Positions 45,695 through 54,225 of a DNA stretch of 64,000 nucleotides are shown here, in pieces. Source of the DNA: CBDCGJ01 sp965216645 (GTDB lineage Bacteria > Pseudomonadota > Alphaproteobacteria > GCA-2731375); NCBI GenBank assembly GCA_965216645.1, contig CBDCGJ010000061.1, forward strand, positions 4,798 to 68,797, read 5' to 3'. Below the pieces are notes generated by a model, which saw only the letters and a program-made list of their open reading frames with translations, had not been told where the DNA came from and ran no database searches. Within the stretch, counting starts at the first letter, position 1. Each line of letters starts with the position of its first letter. A program made the translations under genes and the position numbers.

Positions 45695-46134
45695 CTCTTG
45701 CCGCCGCGGGGCGTGTTCACTTCCACCTCGTCGCCGACCTTCTTGCCGATCATCGCGCGGGCCAAAGGCGCTTTGATCGAGAGCAGGTTTTGTTTGATGT
45801 CCGCCTCGTCCTCGCCGACGATCTGGAAGGTCATTTCCTCGTCCTCTTCGTCAACGACCTTGATGGTGGCGCCGAATTTGACCGTGTCGCCGGACAGGCT
45901 GTTGGCATCGATGACCTGCGCAAGCGAAAGCTTACTCTCGAGTTCGATGATGCGGGTCTCGATAAAGGACTGGCGTTCTTTCGCAGCGTGAAACTCGGCG
46001 TTTTCCGAAAGGTCGCCATGGGCGCGCGCCTCCGCGAGAGCCTGAATGATGGCCGGCCGCTCTTCGGTTTTCAACCGTTTCAATTCTCCTTCCAGTCGCT
46101 CAAATCCGGCGGCTGTCATGGGAGCTTTTTCCAT
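45664..46134 (-). CDS. greA: Transcription elongation factor GreA
   Basis: Stimulates transcript cleavage by backtracked RNA polymerase. The 156-residue protein from ATG 46134 (MEKAPMTAAGFERLEGELKR) has the N-terminal coiled coil with the acidic tip region (ARAHGDLSENAEFHAAKERQ) and the C-terminal FKBP-like domain ending GGKSYELLAIDF. Four more codons upstream are open, but the chosen start matches the family. Convergent with the histidine kinase. Confidence 0.95.
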   Translation of the reverse strand: MEKAPMTAAGFERLEGELKRLKTEERPAIIQALAEARAHGDLSENAEFHAAKERQSFIETRIIELESKLSLAQVIDANSLSGDTVKFGATIKVVDEEDEEMTFQIVGEDEADIKQNLLSIKAPLARAMIGKKVGDEVEVNTPRGGKSYELLAIDFR

Positions 46135-46243
46135 TGCTTCGCCCAATCCGTTGTTGTCGTGATGTGCGGAAATTCAAGCCGCGCTCTTACGCGATTCAGT
46201 CTAATTCCGCAAGGGTTTTTGGCAAGGGTGGAATCGCAATCGT

Positions 46244-46888
46244 TCAAACGCTCAAGTTAAACGCGATCGAGATTCTTTCCGAAGGTCCTTCGTATGGTCG
46301 GACCGCGTGGGAGAGCCAGGCGGGGAAGAGCAACATATGGCCGCTGGCGGGTTGCGTGGTTTCGCTGGCGCCGACGCTATGGCCACCGGGGGTGGCGAAA
46401 GCCAGGCTGGGTGCGTACATAGCCGGCGCGATGCCGCGCGGGTCCTGCATTTCGAATTCACCGCCTTGGCGTTCCGCCATATCGCCATAGCCATCGTCGA
46501 CATAGTAAGTGCCGGACCAGAAACTGCCGGGATGGGTGTGAAATTCATTGCCGTCGCCGGGTCCGTTGACATTGGCCCAGGCATTGACTTTCCAATCGAT
46601 CGCAACCGCTTGGCCGCGCCGGTCGCAGGTCGCCTGCGTGGCGAGTTGTCGGGCCTGTTCCAGCACGATCCCACCCGCAGATCCGCCCCATTCGGCGAAA
46701 TCCCAGCTCGATTGCCAGCCGCCCAGATTGCTGTGATGGGTGCTCGATTGATTATCCCTGCGGTCGAGAATGATCCGCTTCAACTCTTCGTTCAGGCGCC
46801 CGGCATCCGCTAGCTGGGCACGGATGATCGGGGTCGGGAAGAGATTGTGGACATTGACCTTGGTGTCGCGAATGCCGCCGTCGGCCAT
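46244..46888 (-). CDS. Putative 2OG-Fe(II) oxygenase (TIGR02466-type)
   Basis: A 214-residue protein with the NLFPTPIIRAQLADA opening and WQSSWDFAEW. The double-stranded-helix core is seen as NEFHTHPGSFWSGTYYVDD and SGHMLLFPAWLSHAVRPYEG, containing candidate iron ligands (HTH, then H in SHAVRPY) and an Arg near the C terminus that could bind 2-oxoglutarate. Substrate unknown. The start is ATG 46888, sharing one base with the stop of the upstream deazaflavin-type oxidoreductase, so the two are cotranslated. Confidence 0.8.
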   Translation of the reverse strand: MADGGIRDTKVNVHNLFPTPIIRAQLADAGRLNEELKRIILDRRDNQSSTHHSNLGGWQSSWDFAEWGGSAGGIVLEQARQLATQATCDRRGQAVAIDWKVNAWANVNGPGDGNEFHTHPGSFWSGTYYVDDGYGDMAERQGGEFEMQDPRGIAPAMYAPSLAFATPGGHSVGASETTQPASGHMLLFPAWLSHAVRPYEGPSERISIAFNLSV

Positions 46889-47352
46889 CAAGCGGGACCC
46901 TGGACTTCCAGGACGACCACCGGAATCTCGCGATCGCCGGCACGCTGCTGATAGTCGTTGTAAGGCGGATAGTAGTCGGCGAGGACCGCCCACTTCTCCG
47001 ATCGTTCCGTACCGCTGGCGACCCGCGCTTTCGCTTTGAACTTGTCGCTGGCGACGTGGATCGTGCAGTTCGGCTCGGCCGTCAGATTCAGATACCAGCT
47101 CGGATGTTGCGGATGGCCACCCTTGGAGGCGATGATGACATAGTCGTCGCCGATTTTTCGGTAGATCAGCGGCAACGGTCGGTCTTCGCCGCTCTTTCGA
47201 CCCTTGGTGATCAAAAGCAACGTCGTCAGCAATCCGCTGGTCCCGCCGGCGCCTTCACCCGCGTCCCAAAGATGTGCTTTTTCAGGGTCTTCGAAATAAA
47301 GTTTGATGTGATTTGCGATCCATTTTGGTAAGCCTTTGGTGGTATCCAGCAT
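46888..47352 (-). CDS. Deazaflavin (F420)-dependent nitroreductase-family protein
   Basis: A 154-residue split-barrel protein of the DUF385/Ddn type (KGLPKWIANHIKLYFEDPEK, LLLITKGRKSGEDRPLPLIY, HPSWYLNLTAEPNCTIHV). Actinobacterial members use F420H2; whether this bacterium makes F420 or uses another flavin is not shown. It forms a two-gene unit with the oxygenase-like gene and is divergent from the leishmanolysin-like gene across 213 bases. Confidence 0.8.
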   Translation of the reverse strand: MLDTTKGLPKWIANHIKLYFEDPEKAHLWDAGEGAGGTSGLLTTLLLITKGRKSGEDRPLPLIYRKIGDDYVIIASKGGHPQHPSWYLNLTAEPNCTIHVASDKFKAKARVASGTERSEKWAVLADYYPPYNDYQQRAGDREIPVVVLEVQGPA

Positions 47353-47565
47353 GCGGGTTCGGCTCCGTTTCTCAGGTTATGAGATGGATATTAGCGGCGG
47401 CGCGAGCAACGCACCAGAGGGCAGAAGACAATATGATGCCTGATCGGGAAATACTTAAACATTGAGATAGATAATAGCCATATTAGTTTGTGAATGCCGC
47501 CAAATTGACACATATTCCTAACCTTGTTTTGTTTGTGGAATTTTTGACCCGGGGGAACTGCTCAA
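47353..47565. promoter_or_regulatory. Divergent promoter region upstream of the leishmanolysin-like gene
   Basis: 213 non-coding bases. A consensus-like -35 TTGACA occurs at 47505-47510, about 55 bases ahead of the plus-strand start, but the matching -10 is poor. Confidence 0.35.
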
Positions 47566-48549
47566 ATGGCTATTTATCTGGATTTGAGTGACGAGAAAGA
47601 CAATCTCATGATGGCGTGGCAGAACGCTTGGTGGGACGACGAAGAGATTTACGCCGAACCGATCGAATCGGACGAAGAGCCATCCGGTCTGGCGTTTGGG
47701 CGTGATCCGGACTTTTCCGACGCTAGGGGCGGCGTTCCGGGTAAGCCGGGCGGCGATCCGACCTCTCCGCCGCCGCCACCGCCGCCGCCGGGCGAGGAGC
47801 CGCTCGATAGCTATCGCAGCGGTGAGGCGGACGATCTCGCCGCGGGCGTGGATAACTACAATATCGATATCAATTTCGTCGGCGACGATTGGACTGTGGA
47901 ACTGCAGGAAGCGTTTATCGTCGCCACGGAATTTCTCAGTCTGTTGATCCAAACCGGATTCGCGGACGACCCGAGCGTTCCGGACACGTCGACGAATAAT
48001 CCGACCGACACCGTCTATGTCGATGACCTGTTGATCCATGCCGAGTTGGCGAATTTACCGGGGAACACCTTGGGCCGGGCGGGGCCGGAATATGCCCATG
48101 ACGACATCGACTGGATCCCGGTCGAAGGCACCATGGAATTCGACACGCAGTTTGCGCAAAACAATGTCGATAGCGGCGATTGGCTGATCGTCGTCCTGCA
48201 CGAGATGCTGCATGTCCTTGGTTTCGGGACCTTATGGGGTCCCGAATATATGGATCTGAAGACCGATGATGGCTTGTATTTCGACGGCCCCTTGACGACG
48301 TCTCTGTTTCTTGAGGAGTCGCTGGCCATCGAACAAGACGGCGGCGCCGGCACCGCGGGCGGCCATTGGGACGAGGACACATACGAACTTGCCCTGATGT
48401 CCGGTTATCTGGACTCGGGGTCTGAACTCATGGACTTCTCCGTCGCCGCGCTCATCGATATGGGCTACGATATCGATCATGCGGATATCGATACCTATAG
48501 CCTTGGCGAAATCGAAACTCTGGTCGCGGATTATCTCGGCGGGGCCTGA
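47566..48549 (+). CDS. Leishmanolysin-like (M8-type) zinc metallopeptidase without signal peptide
   Basis: A 327-residue protein. An acidic N-terminal region (about residues 1-60) is followed by a proline run (SPPPPPPPPG near residues 66-75). The catalytic part has HEMLHVLGFG with zinc ligands H212 and H216 and catalytic E213, and a third likely ligand H267 in GGHWDE. That spacing and the sequels ALMSGYL and VAALIDMGYDID match the leishmanolysin/M8 fold. There is no N-terminal signal sequence or membrane helix, so export, if any, needs another route. Substrate unknown; it stands alone between divergent and convergent neighbours. Confidence 0.82.
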   Translation: MAIYLDLSDEKDNLMMAWQNAWWDDEEIYAEPIESDEEPSGLAFGRDPDFSDARGGVPGKPGGDPTSPPPPPPPPGEEPLDSYRSGEADDLAAGVDNYNIDINFVGDDWTVELQEAFIVATEFLSLLIQTGFADDPSVPDTSTNNPTDTVYVDDLLIHAELANLPGNTLGRAGPEYAHDDIDWIPVEGTMEFDTQFAQNNVDSGDWLIVVLHEMLHVLGFGTLWGPEYMDLKTDDGLYFDGPLTTSLFLEESLAIEQDGGAGTAGGHWDEDTYELALMSGYLDSGSELMDFSVAALIDMGYDIDHADIDTYSLGEIETLVADYLGGA

Positions 48550-48554
48550 TCGGC

Positions 48555-49352
48555 CTAAGGCATGAAGCGGATCATGCGGGCGATGTCGAAGAAATTGTCC
48601 GCTTCGAAGCCGACCGCTTCGGCGCCGATGGCGCGGGCGCCGGGATAGAAGGATGCCTGGTAGGCCAGCGCGTGGTTGTTGAACCAAATCTCGATGACGA
48701 AACGCGCCGGCGTTTCCAACCGGCAGGCGTTGAGATCGCCGGATAATGCGGTATTCACCCCCTCTGCGATTTTGCGCCGGGCCAGCTCGGGATGCAGGCC
48801 GATATTCGAGGCGCCGACACCTTCGCCGGTCGTCACCGTGGTGATCGACGGATTGAATTGCTCGGCCGCCCGGCAGATGCCGCCATCGCCGGAAATCATC
48901 ACCACCGGCACGCCGACATAATCGGCGATATAGCTGTGCATCATAAATTCGCTCATCACCTGGCCATTCAGCAGGATTTTGGGGAACCGCAGGCTAAGCG
49001 TATGGGACAGCGGCGTTGTGGCGACGGAGGCGGCAGCGTGATAGCCGACCATCAGCGCGGCGTCGAAGCTATCATCCAGCTCCTGCAGCATGCAGAAAGG
49101 GTGATCGGACCAATTGCGGATCAACCGCGCTTCCTCGGGTAGGGCGTCGTGGACGATATTACGGCCACTGCCATGGGCGTCTTTTACGAGGATTTCAGTC
49201 GCGCCCGCCTCCAGTGCGGCGCGGCAGGCGGCGGCCACATCCTCGGTCATTTTCTCGCGGAACTGGGTATAGGCGCTGTGCCCCAAGGTCGCTTCGTCCC
49301 AATGGGCGATGCCTGCGACCCCTTCAATATCGGCGCTGATATAGACTTTCAT
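48555..49352 (-). CDS. M55-family D-aminopeptidase (DppA-type)
   Basis: A 265-residue zinc peptidase. It begins MKVYISADIEGVAGIAHWDE with D8 and E10, the metal-binding pair of DppA, and has VKDAHGSGRNI and VGYHAAASVATTPLSHT later. Such enzymes release D-amino acids from small peptides. It ends near the M8-type gene and follows the RraA-like gene by 14 bases on the same strand, so the two form a unit. A dipeptide ABC transporter with an M81 peptidase lies about 8 kb away. Confidence 0.9.
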   Translation of the reverse strand: MKVYISADIEGVAGIAHWDEATLGHSAYTQFREKMTEDVAAACRAALEAGATEILVKDAHGSGRNIVHDALPEEARLIRNWSDHPFCMLQELDDSFDAALMVGYHAAASVATTPLSHTLSLRFPKILLNGQVMSEFMMHSYIADYVGVPVVMISGDGGICRAAEQFNPSITTVTTGEGVGASNIGLHPELARRKIAEGVNTALSGDLNACRLETPARFVIEIWFNNHALAYQASFYPGARAIGAEAVGFEADNFFDIARMIRFMP

Positions 49353-49366
49353 AGGTTTCTGCCTCG

Positions 49367-50080
49367 TTAGATTTCCGGTTCGCCGGCCGCGACCCAGGCT
49401 TGGTAATCCGCCTGGACCTGCGCGCCGGGGGGATAAAGCCCGGGCAGTGCCTCGCCCTTGGCCAACCGGCGGTGCACGTAGCCTTCGACATGGTCCATGG
49501 CCTGTCCGGCTTCGGCAACGGCGGCGGCGATCCCGGCGGGTACAGCGACAACGCCTTCCGCATCGCCGACGATATAATCGCCCTGGAAGACCGGCACGCC
49601 GCCGCAGGCCAACGGTGCGCCGACATCGGCCAGCATAAGTTGGGCGAAGCTGGGCGGCGCGGCGGAGGCCGTGGCGAAGACGGGGAAGTCGATCTCCGCC
49701 ATTTCCGGCAGGTCGCGCATGCCGCCGTCGGTCACCGCCGCAGCCAATTCGCGCATCTTCATCCGCATGACCAGATTGCCGCCCAGAATGCCGACATCGT
49801 TGCGCCCGTTCGAATCCAGAACCAGGACGGAGCCGGCCGGCGTCTCCTCCACCAGCGGACGCATCAGATTGTCGGGATGATCGAGAAACTGCGCCGGTTT
49901 CAAATCCTCACGCAGCGGCAAATAACGCACGGTCACGGCCGGGCCGGCGAAGCGGCAGGCGTCCGGATTGCAAGCGAAGACATTGCGAATGGCCGTATTG
50001 TTCAGGCCGTGATCGCGCATCATCACGGTGGTTAAGGTCGGCGTGGAGACCCGCGCCAAGGCGCGCACGAGATCGCTCAT
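49367..50080 (-). CDS. RraA-family protein (demethylmenaquinone methyltransferase-like / aldolase fold)
   Basis: A 237-residue RraA-like protein from ATG 50080. The family core includes GSVLVLDSNGRNDVGILGGN and AAVTDGGMRDL (the D-G-x-x-R-D segment near the metal site), and VPVFQGDYIVGDAEGVVAVP. Members act variously as 4-hydroxy-4-methyl-2-oxoglutarate/oxaloacetate aldolases or RNase E inhibitors; at this length the former kind is more likely. Divergent from the thiolase gene. Confidence 0.83.
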   Translation of the reverse strand: MSDLVRALARVSTPTLTTVMMRDHGLNNTAIRNVFACNPDACRFAGPAVTVRYLPLREDLKPAQFLDHPDNLMRPLVEETPAGSVLVLDSNGRNDVGILGGNLVMRMKMRELAAAVTDGGMRDLPEMAEIDFPVFATASAAPPSFAQLMLADVGAPLACGGVPVFQGDYIVGDAEGVVAVPAGIAAAVAEAGQAMDHVEGYVHRRLAKGEALPGLYPPGAQVQADYQAWVAAGEPEI

Positions 50081-50202
50081 GTCGAATGTTCCCTTCAGGC
50101 TGGTCCCCCGTGCCTGCCACAATTGCCGAGCAGAATCAATCTGGGGTGCCTGGCGAGGGCCATGCTAAACCAACCATACGCGGTGAACGAGGGAGGTGGC
50201 GC

Positions 50203-51390
50203 GTGAGCGAACGCGGTATTCGAGGCAAAGTGGCGATCGCCGGGATTGGCGAAACCGTCTACTACAAACATGGCCAATCGCCGGACGCGGAATTCGTTCT
50301 GGCCTTGCAAGCGATCTTGAAGGCGGCGGAGGACGCGGGTATCGACGCGCGGGAAATCGACGGTTTCGCCTCTTATTCCAACGATCGTAACGAGCCGTCC
50401 AGATTGGCGGCGGCTCTGGGCATTCCGGATCTGAAATTCGCCAACATGAATTGGGGCGGCGGCGGTGGCGGCGTTGCCGCCGCGATCGCCAACGGCGCGG
50501 CGGCGATCGCTGCCGGCTACGCGGATTGCGTGGTCGTGTTTCGCGCCTTGGCCCAGGGGCAGTTTCAGCGCTTCGGGCAAGCGGCACCGGCGGCGACCAT
50601 TTCAGGTGACGCGGCTTATATGGCGCCCTATGGCGTTATGTCGCCAGCGCAGAAATACGCCATGCGCGCGACACGCTTCATGCATGATCACGGTGTCGAA
50701 CGGGATGTGCTGCGGGCCATCGCCATGGCGTCCTATCGGCATGCTCAAAACAATCCGCGGGCCGTCCGTTACGGCCGGCCGCTGGACGAGGCGACCTATG
50801 ATGAAAGCCGCTGGATCGTCGAGCCGGTGAACCGGCTGTTCGACTGCTGCCAGGAAAACGACGGGGCCGCGGCGGTGATCTTGGTGCCGGCGGAGCGGGC
50901 GAAGGATCTGAAGCAAGCGCCTGTATACCTGCTTGGCGCCGCTCAGGGTTCCGACCATCGTTGCGGCGCGCCGGTAATGAATGCCAGCACCTTCCCATCC
51001 TCTTCTTTCACCACGGTGGCGCTCCGGCTGTACGAGTCGGCGGGAGTGAAGCCCAAGGATATCGATGTGGTGCAGTCCTACGAAAACTTTACTACTGGCG
51101 TGATGATGGCGGTAGTCGAGCACGGCTTCTGCGCGCCGGATCAGGCGAACGAGTTCTTCACGCTCGACAATCTGTCGGCACCGGGCGGCGGCATGCCGCT
51201 CAATACTTCCGGCGGCAATCTGGCGGAATGTTACATGCACGGTCTCGGCCTGCAGATCGAAGCCGTGCGGCAACTGCGCGGTCAGTCCTGCAATCAGGTG
51301 CCGGACGCCAATGTCGCGATCAACATAGCTGGCCCCATGGTCACGCCGGTGTCGAGTTTGATCATGGGTACCGGGGAGGCGTTACAATGA
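50203..51390 (+). CDS. Thiolase-family protein (SCP-x/acetyl-CoA acetyltransferase-like)
   Basis: A 395-residue protein from GTG 50203, which follows the strong site GGGAGG; an ATG 39 codons upstream is open but lacks family sequence. The core reads VAIAGIGETVYYKHGQSPDA, DGFASYSNDRNEPSRLA, and the Gly-rich NWGGGGGGVAAAIANGAAAI. The C-terminal GGGMPLNTSGGNLAECYMHG is the lipid-transfer thiolase signature. The nucleophilic Cys of degradative thiolases is not evident, as in many SCP-x-like homologues that partner a DUF35 protein. The DUF35 gene follows with a 4-base overlap. Confidence 0.87.
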   Translation: MSERGIRGKVAIAGIGETVYYKHGQSPDAEFVLALQAILKAAEDAGIDAREIDGFASYSNDRNEPSRLAAALGIPDLKFANMNWGGGGGGVAAAIANGAAAIAAGYADCVVVFRALAQGQFQRFGQAAPAATISGDAAYMAPYGVMSPAQKYAMRATRFMHDHGVERDVLRAIAMASYRHAQNNPRAVRYGRPLDEATYDESRWIVEPVNRLFDCCQENDGAAAVILVPAERAKDLKQAPVYLLGAAQGSDHRCGAPVMNASTFPSSSFTTVALRLYESAGVKPKDIDVVQSYENFTTGVMMAVVEHGFCAPDQANEFFTLDNLSAPGGGMPLNTSGGNLAECYMHGLGLQIEAVRQLRGQSCNQVPDANVAINIAGPMVTPVSSLIMGTGEALQ

Positions 51391-51836
51391 GCGGCGACCA
51401 ATATTACCTGCCGGCCGGTCTGCCGGCGCCCGTGCCGGCCGGGGACGGTCTCGATAAGCCCTATTGGGAAGGCACGCGGCGTGGCGAGCTATGGGTGCAA
51501 CAATGCGGCGATTGCGGTTCGTGGCAATGGGGTCCGGAATGGCTCTGCCATCGCTGCCGGTCTTTCGACATGCGGTGGCGGCAGATCGACGGTAAAGGGG
51601 TGATATATAGTTGGGAACGTCCCCATCATCCGGTGCATCCGGCGCTGAAAGGCCGTGGTGCTTATACCGTCGTTCTGGTCGAACTGCCGGAGGCCGGCAA
51701 TATCCGTATGCTGGGCAACTTGCTTGGACCTGACGATCAGCCGGTCGAAATCGGTGCCGCCGTCGAGGCCGTATTCGAACCCCACGACGATGCCGCGCCG
51801 CCCTTCACGCTCGTGCAATGGCGTTTGACCGAGTAA
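51387..51836 (+). CDS. Zn-ribbon OB-fold protein (DUF35)
   Basis: A 149-residue partner protein of thiolase-like enzymes. A rubredoxin-like zinc ribbon with C40, C43, C54 and C57 (CGDC and CHRC) is followed by an OB-fold region (GKGVIYSWERPHHPVHPALK, GAYTVVLVELPE). In characterised pairs the DUF35 protein is needed for aldolase or thiolase activity on acyl-CoA. The start ATG overlaps the thiolase stop by 4 bases, supporting a stoichiometric complex. Confidence 0.9.
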   Translation: MSGDQYYLPAGLPAPVPAGDGLDKPYWEGTRRGELWVQQCGDCGSWQWGPEWLCHRCRSFDMRWRQIDGKGVIYSWERPHHPVHPALKGRGAYTVVLVELPEAGNIRMLGNLLGPDDQPVEIGAAVEAVFEPHDDAAPPFTLVQWRLTE

Positions 51837-52203
51837 GAGCCCGGCCCGAAACTATGTCAATAGTTTCAATACCCTATATGAGCGAAATTGAAACAGACGC
51901 CGTCATTCCCGCGCGCATGAAGTGGGGCAAAGCCCTAAGCGGGAATCGATTTCGCTTCCCGTGCGGGTCCAATATTGGTTCGATAACAAAGCTTTGCTTT
52001 GACCGATCATCGCCCCGCATCGCTCTGGACCTAGATTCGTTAGGCCGCTTAGGGCTTTGCCCCACTTCGTGCGCACGGGAATGACGGCGTATATGTCTTC
52101 TCCATTTGCTAAGCCTTTGACTTTAAACTATTAGTTTCGAGCTGGATTCCAAGGCACAGGTCGGTCGCTCGGCCACACTCGTTTTGATACTAATAACGGC
52201 AAA
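51837..52203. other. 367-base intergenic region holding a MITE-like palindrome
   Basis: No gene is seen. About half is taken up by the inverted-repeat element at 51899-52088; the rest (52089-52203) is AT-richer and leads into the ATPase pseudogene. Confidence 0.6.
51899..52088. repeat. 190-bp MITE/REP-like element with 44-bp terminal inverted repeats
   Basis: The outer arms 51899-51942 and 52045-52088 are reverse complements at 42 of 44 positions and begin GCCGTCATTCCCG, the sort of end found on abundant small palindromic elements in alphaproteobacteria. The 102-base centre has no coding frame. A non-autonomous transposable element or REP-type repeat fits; only one copy is in the window. The transcript would fold into a long hairpin and could act as a terminator after the DUF35 gene. 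Confidence 0.7.
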
Positions 52204-53363
52204 ATGATACTTACCCTTGCCATTTCCGGTTACCGATCATTGCGGGAAATTGTGTTGCCGCTCGACCGGCTGACGGTGATTACAGGGGTCAACGGCAGCG
52301 GGAAATCCAATCTGTATAAGGCGATCCGCCTGTTGGCCGACGTCGCACAAGGATATGCGATCGGCGCCCTGGCGCGGGAGGGCGGGCTTGAGTCGACGTT
52401 ATGGGCCGGTCCGGAGGAGATTTCCCGCGCCATGAAAGCCGGCGAGGTGCCGGTCCAGGGCACGCGGCGCAAAAAACCCGGTCGCCCTCAAGTTGGGCTT
52501 TGCCGGGGAGGATTATGGCTATGCCATCGATCTCGGTTTGCCGCCCGAAGATGTCACATCGCTGTTCAACAGCGACGCCGAAATCAAAGCGGAATCGCTC
52601 TGGGTCGGCGAACAACTACGCCGGCGCAACGAAATCGCGCGACGCCGCGGGCCGGGGGTCCAGGTCCGCGATGACAAAGGTGCTTTTCAACAGGTCACCA
52701 CGACATTGGCGCCGTTCGATAGCATGATGACCCATGCGGCGGATCCGAAGGACGGCTATGAGCTGCTTGTGTTGCGGGACCGGATGCGGGAATGGCGGTT
52801 CTACGACCATTTCCGCACGGATCGGGAGTCTCCGGTGCGGATCCCCCAAGTCGGTACGCGGACGCCGGTGTTGGCCTCCGACGGTAGCGATCTTGCCGCG
52901 TCATTGCAGACCATCAAGGAAATCGGCGATCGGCGTGCCTTGGACGATGCGATCGACGACGCCTTTCCGGGCTGCTCCGTGGGCGTCGATCCCAATGGTC
53001 AGCTGTTCGACTTGGTTATGCGGCAACCGGGAATGCTCAGGCCGTTGCGGAGCGGCGAACTTTCCGACGGGACGCTGCGTTACCTGTTGTTGACCATCGC
53101 CCTGCTGACCGCGCGGCCGCCGTCGCTCTTGGTTTTGAACGAGCCTGAAACCAGCATTCATCCAAGCCTGCTCGAGCCCCTGGCGCGACCTAATTTCGGC
53201 GGCGGCGGAGCGATCACAAATCATCGTGGTTTCGCACGCGGCCGCACTCATATCGGCGCTGTCCGGGAAAGAAAGTTGCGTGACCTACAATCTCGAAAAG
53301 GAACTTGGCGAAACTGTGATCCCGGGATTGATACCACCTCTGTGGACTTGGCCGAAACGTTAA
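52204..53363 (+). pseudogene. AAA family (RecF/OLD-like) ATPase, two frameshifts
   Basis: Three frames make one ATPase. The first has MILTLAISGYRSLREIVLPL and Walker A GVNGSGKS (residues 28-35). It breaks at an A6 run (52471-52476), after which NPVALKLGFAGEDYGYAIDL continues in another frame. Then come the signature-like ELSDGTLRYLLL and Walker B LLVLNEPETSIHPS. A second shift at the CC of 53189-53190 moves on to LISAAAERSQIIVVSHAAAL and ends at TAA 53361-53363. Homologues are cytosolic SMC-like ATPases of uncertain function. As it stands no complete protein can be made. Confidence 0.8.
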
Positions 53364-53370
53364 GTCGAAC

Positions 53371-54151
53371 TTACGGTTTCCGCGCTCGCAGATGCCCTGG
53401 GCGGAGTTGGCCCTGATGGGCGACGATGGTCCGCATGCGGGCGCGTGCGAGCCAGTTGTCGGCTTCCTCTTGACCGAGCAGGTCCACCATGCGGGCATTG
53501 TCGGGACCGGCGAGGCGATCGACGGAGGTTTGCGAGAGCTCGGCGAACCAGGCGGTGCGGTCGACCTCCTCGACCTCGACGAAGCCGGCATCCCGGCATT
53601 GTGCCGCCGCCTGTCCGATCGGCGCCATGGTGGAAGCTCAGGCCTGTCATGTCCAACCATTTAGCCATTTCGGATGTCTGCGGGGCGTTGGTGCCGAACC
53701 AGTCGCTGAGCGCGAGACGGCCGCCCGGTTCAGAGCGCGAAATATATCTGCGTAGAGCGCGGTCTTGTCCTGAATATGGATGATCGAATCCTTGCTGAAC
53801 ACCAAGTCGAAATGTTCGTCGGGGAAGGGCAGGGGGCCAGGCCGTACTTTCTTCAGCTCGATCCGATCGACGAGGCCGCGTTCGGAGATCGCCGCGGCGG
53901 CGCGGGCCAGAACCGGTTCCTCCACGTCGATGCTGGTGACGTGACCGGCGTCATGGGCTTCGACTAAAAGGCAAGCCGGTCCGCCGATCCCGGTGCCGAT
54001 GTCCAGGACCTCCAGACCGCGCAGGTCCAGGCCTTCGACGATTTTCGCCACTTCCCTCCGGTCCGCCGGGGGACAGAAAGCCGTCGCCGAACAGCAGTTC
54101 CAGCTTGGCGATGAAATCGTCGGGATATTCGATCTCGTCATCGTGGGACAT
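53371..54151 (-). pseudogene. SAM-dependent methyltransferase, three frameshifts
   Basis: Conceptual repair gives a class I methyltransferase of roughly 260 residues. It starts MSHDDEIEYPDDFIAKLELL, then motif I VLDIGTGIGGPACLLVEAHD, LVFSKDSIIHIQDKTAL, PGGRLALSDWFGTNAP and MAPIGQAAAQCRDAGFVEV. Breaks fall near 54056 (one extra base in a CCC run), near 53730 (one missing base between AA and CCGG) and near 53630 (one extra base). The pattern resembles phosphoethanolamine/UbiE-like methyltransferases, but the substrate is unknown. It converges on the equally broken ATPase gene 7 bases away. Confidence 0.75.
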
Positions 54152-54225
54152 CTTGCCACCTCCGTGTCGGCCCGATACCGTACAACCTCCAGACATTAAT
54201 TCACAGCAATCGGATGAGGCGAGAG

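Noticed and set aside
52471..52476. Programmed frameshifting at the A6 run of the ATPase gene
   Set aside because: A second shift later in the same gene and three in the neighbour point to decay or sequence error rather than programmed recoding.
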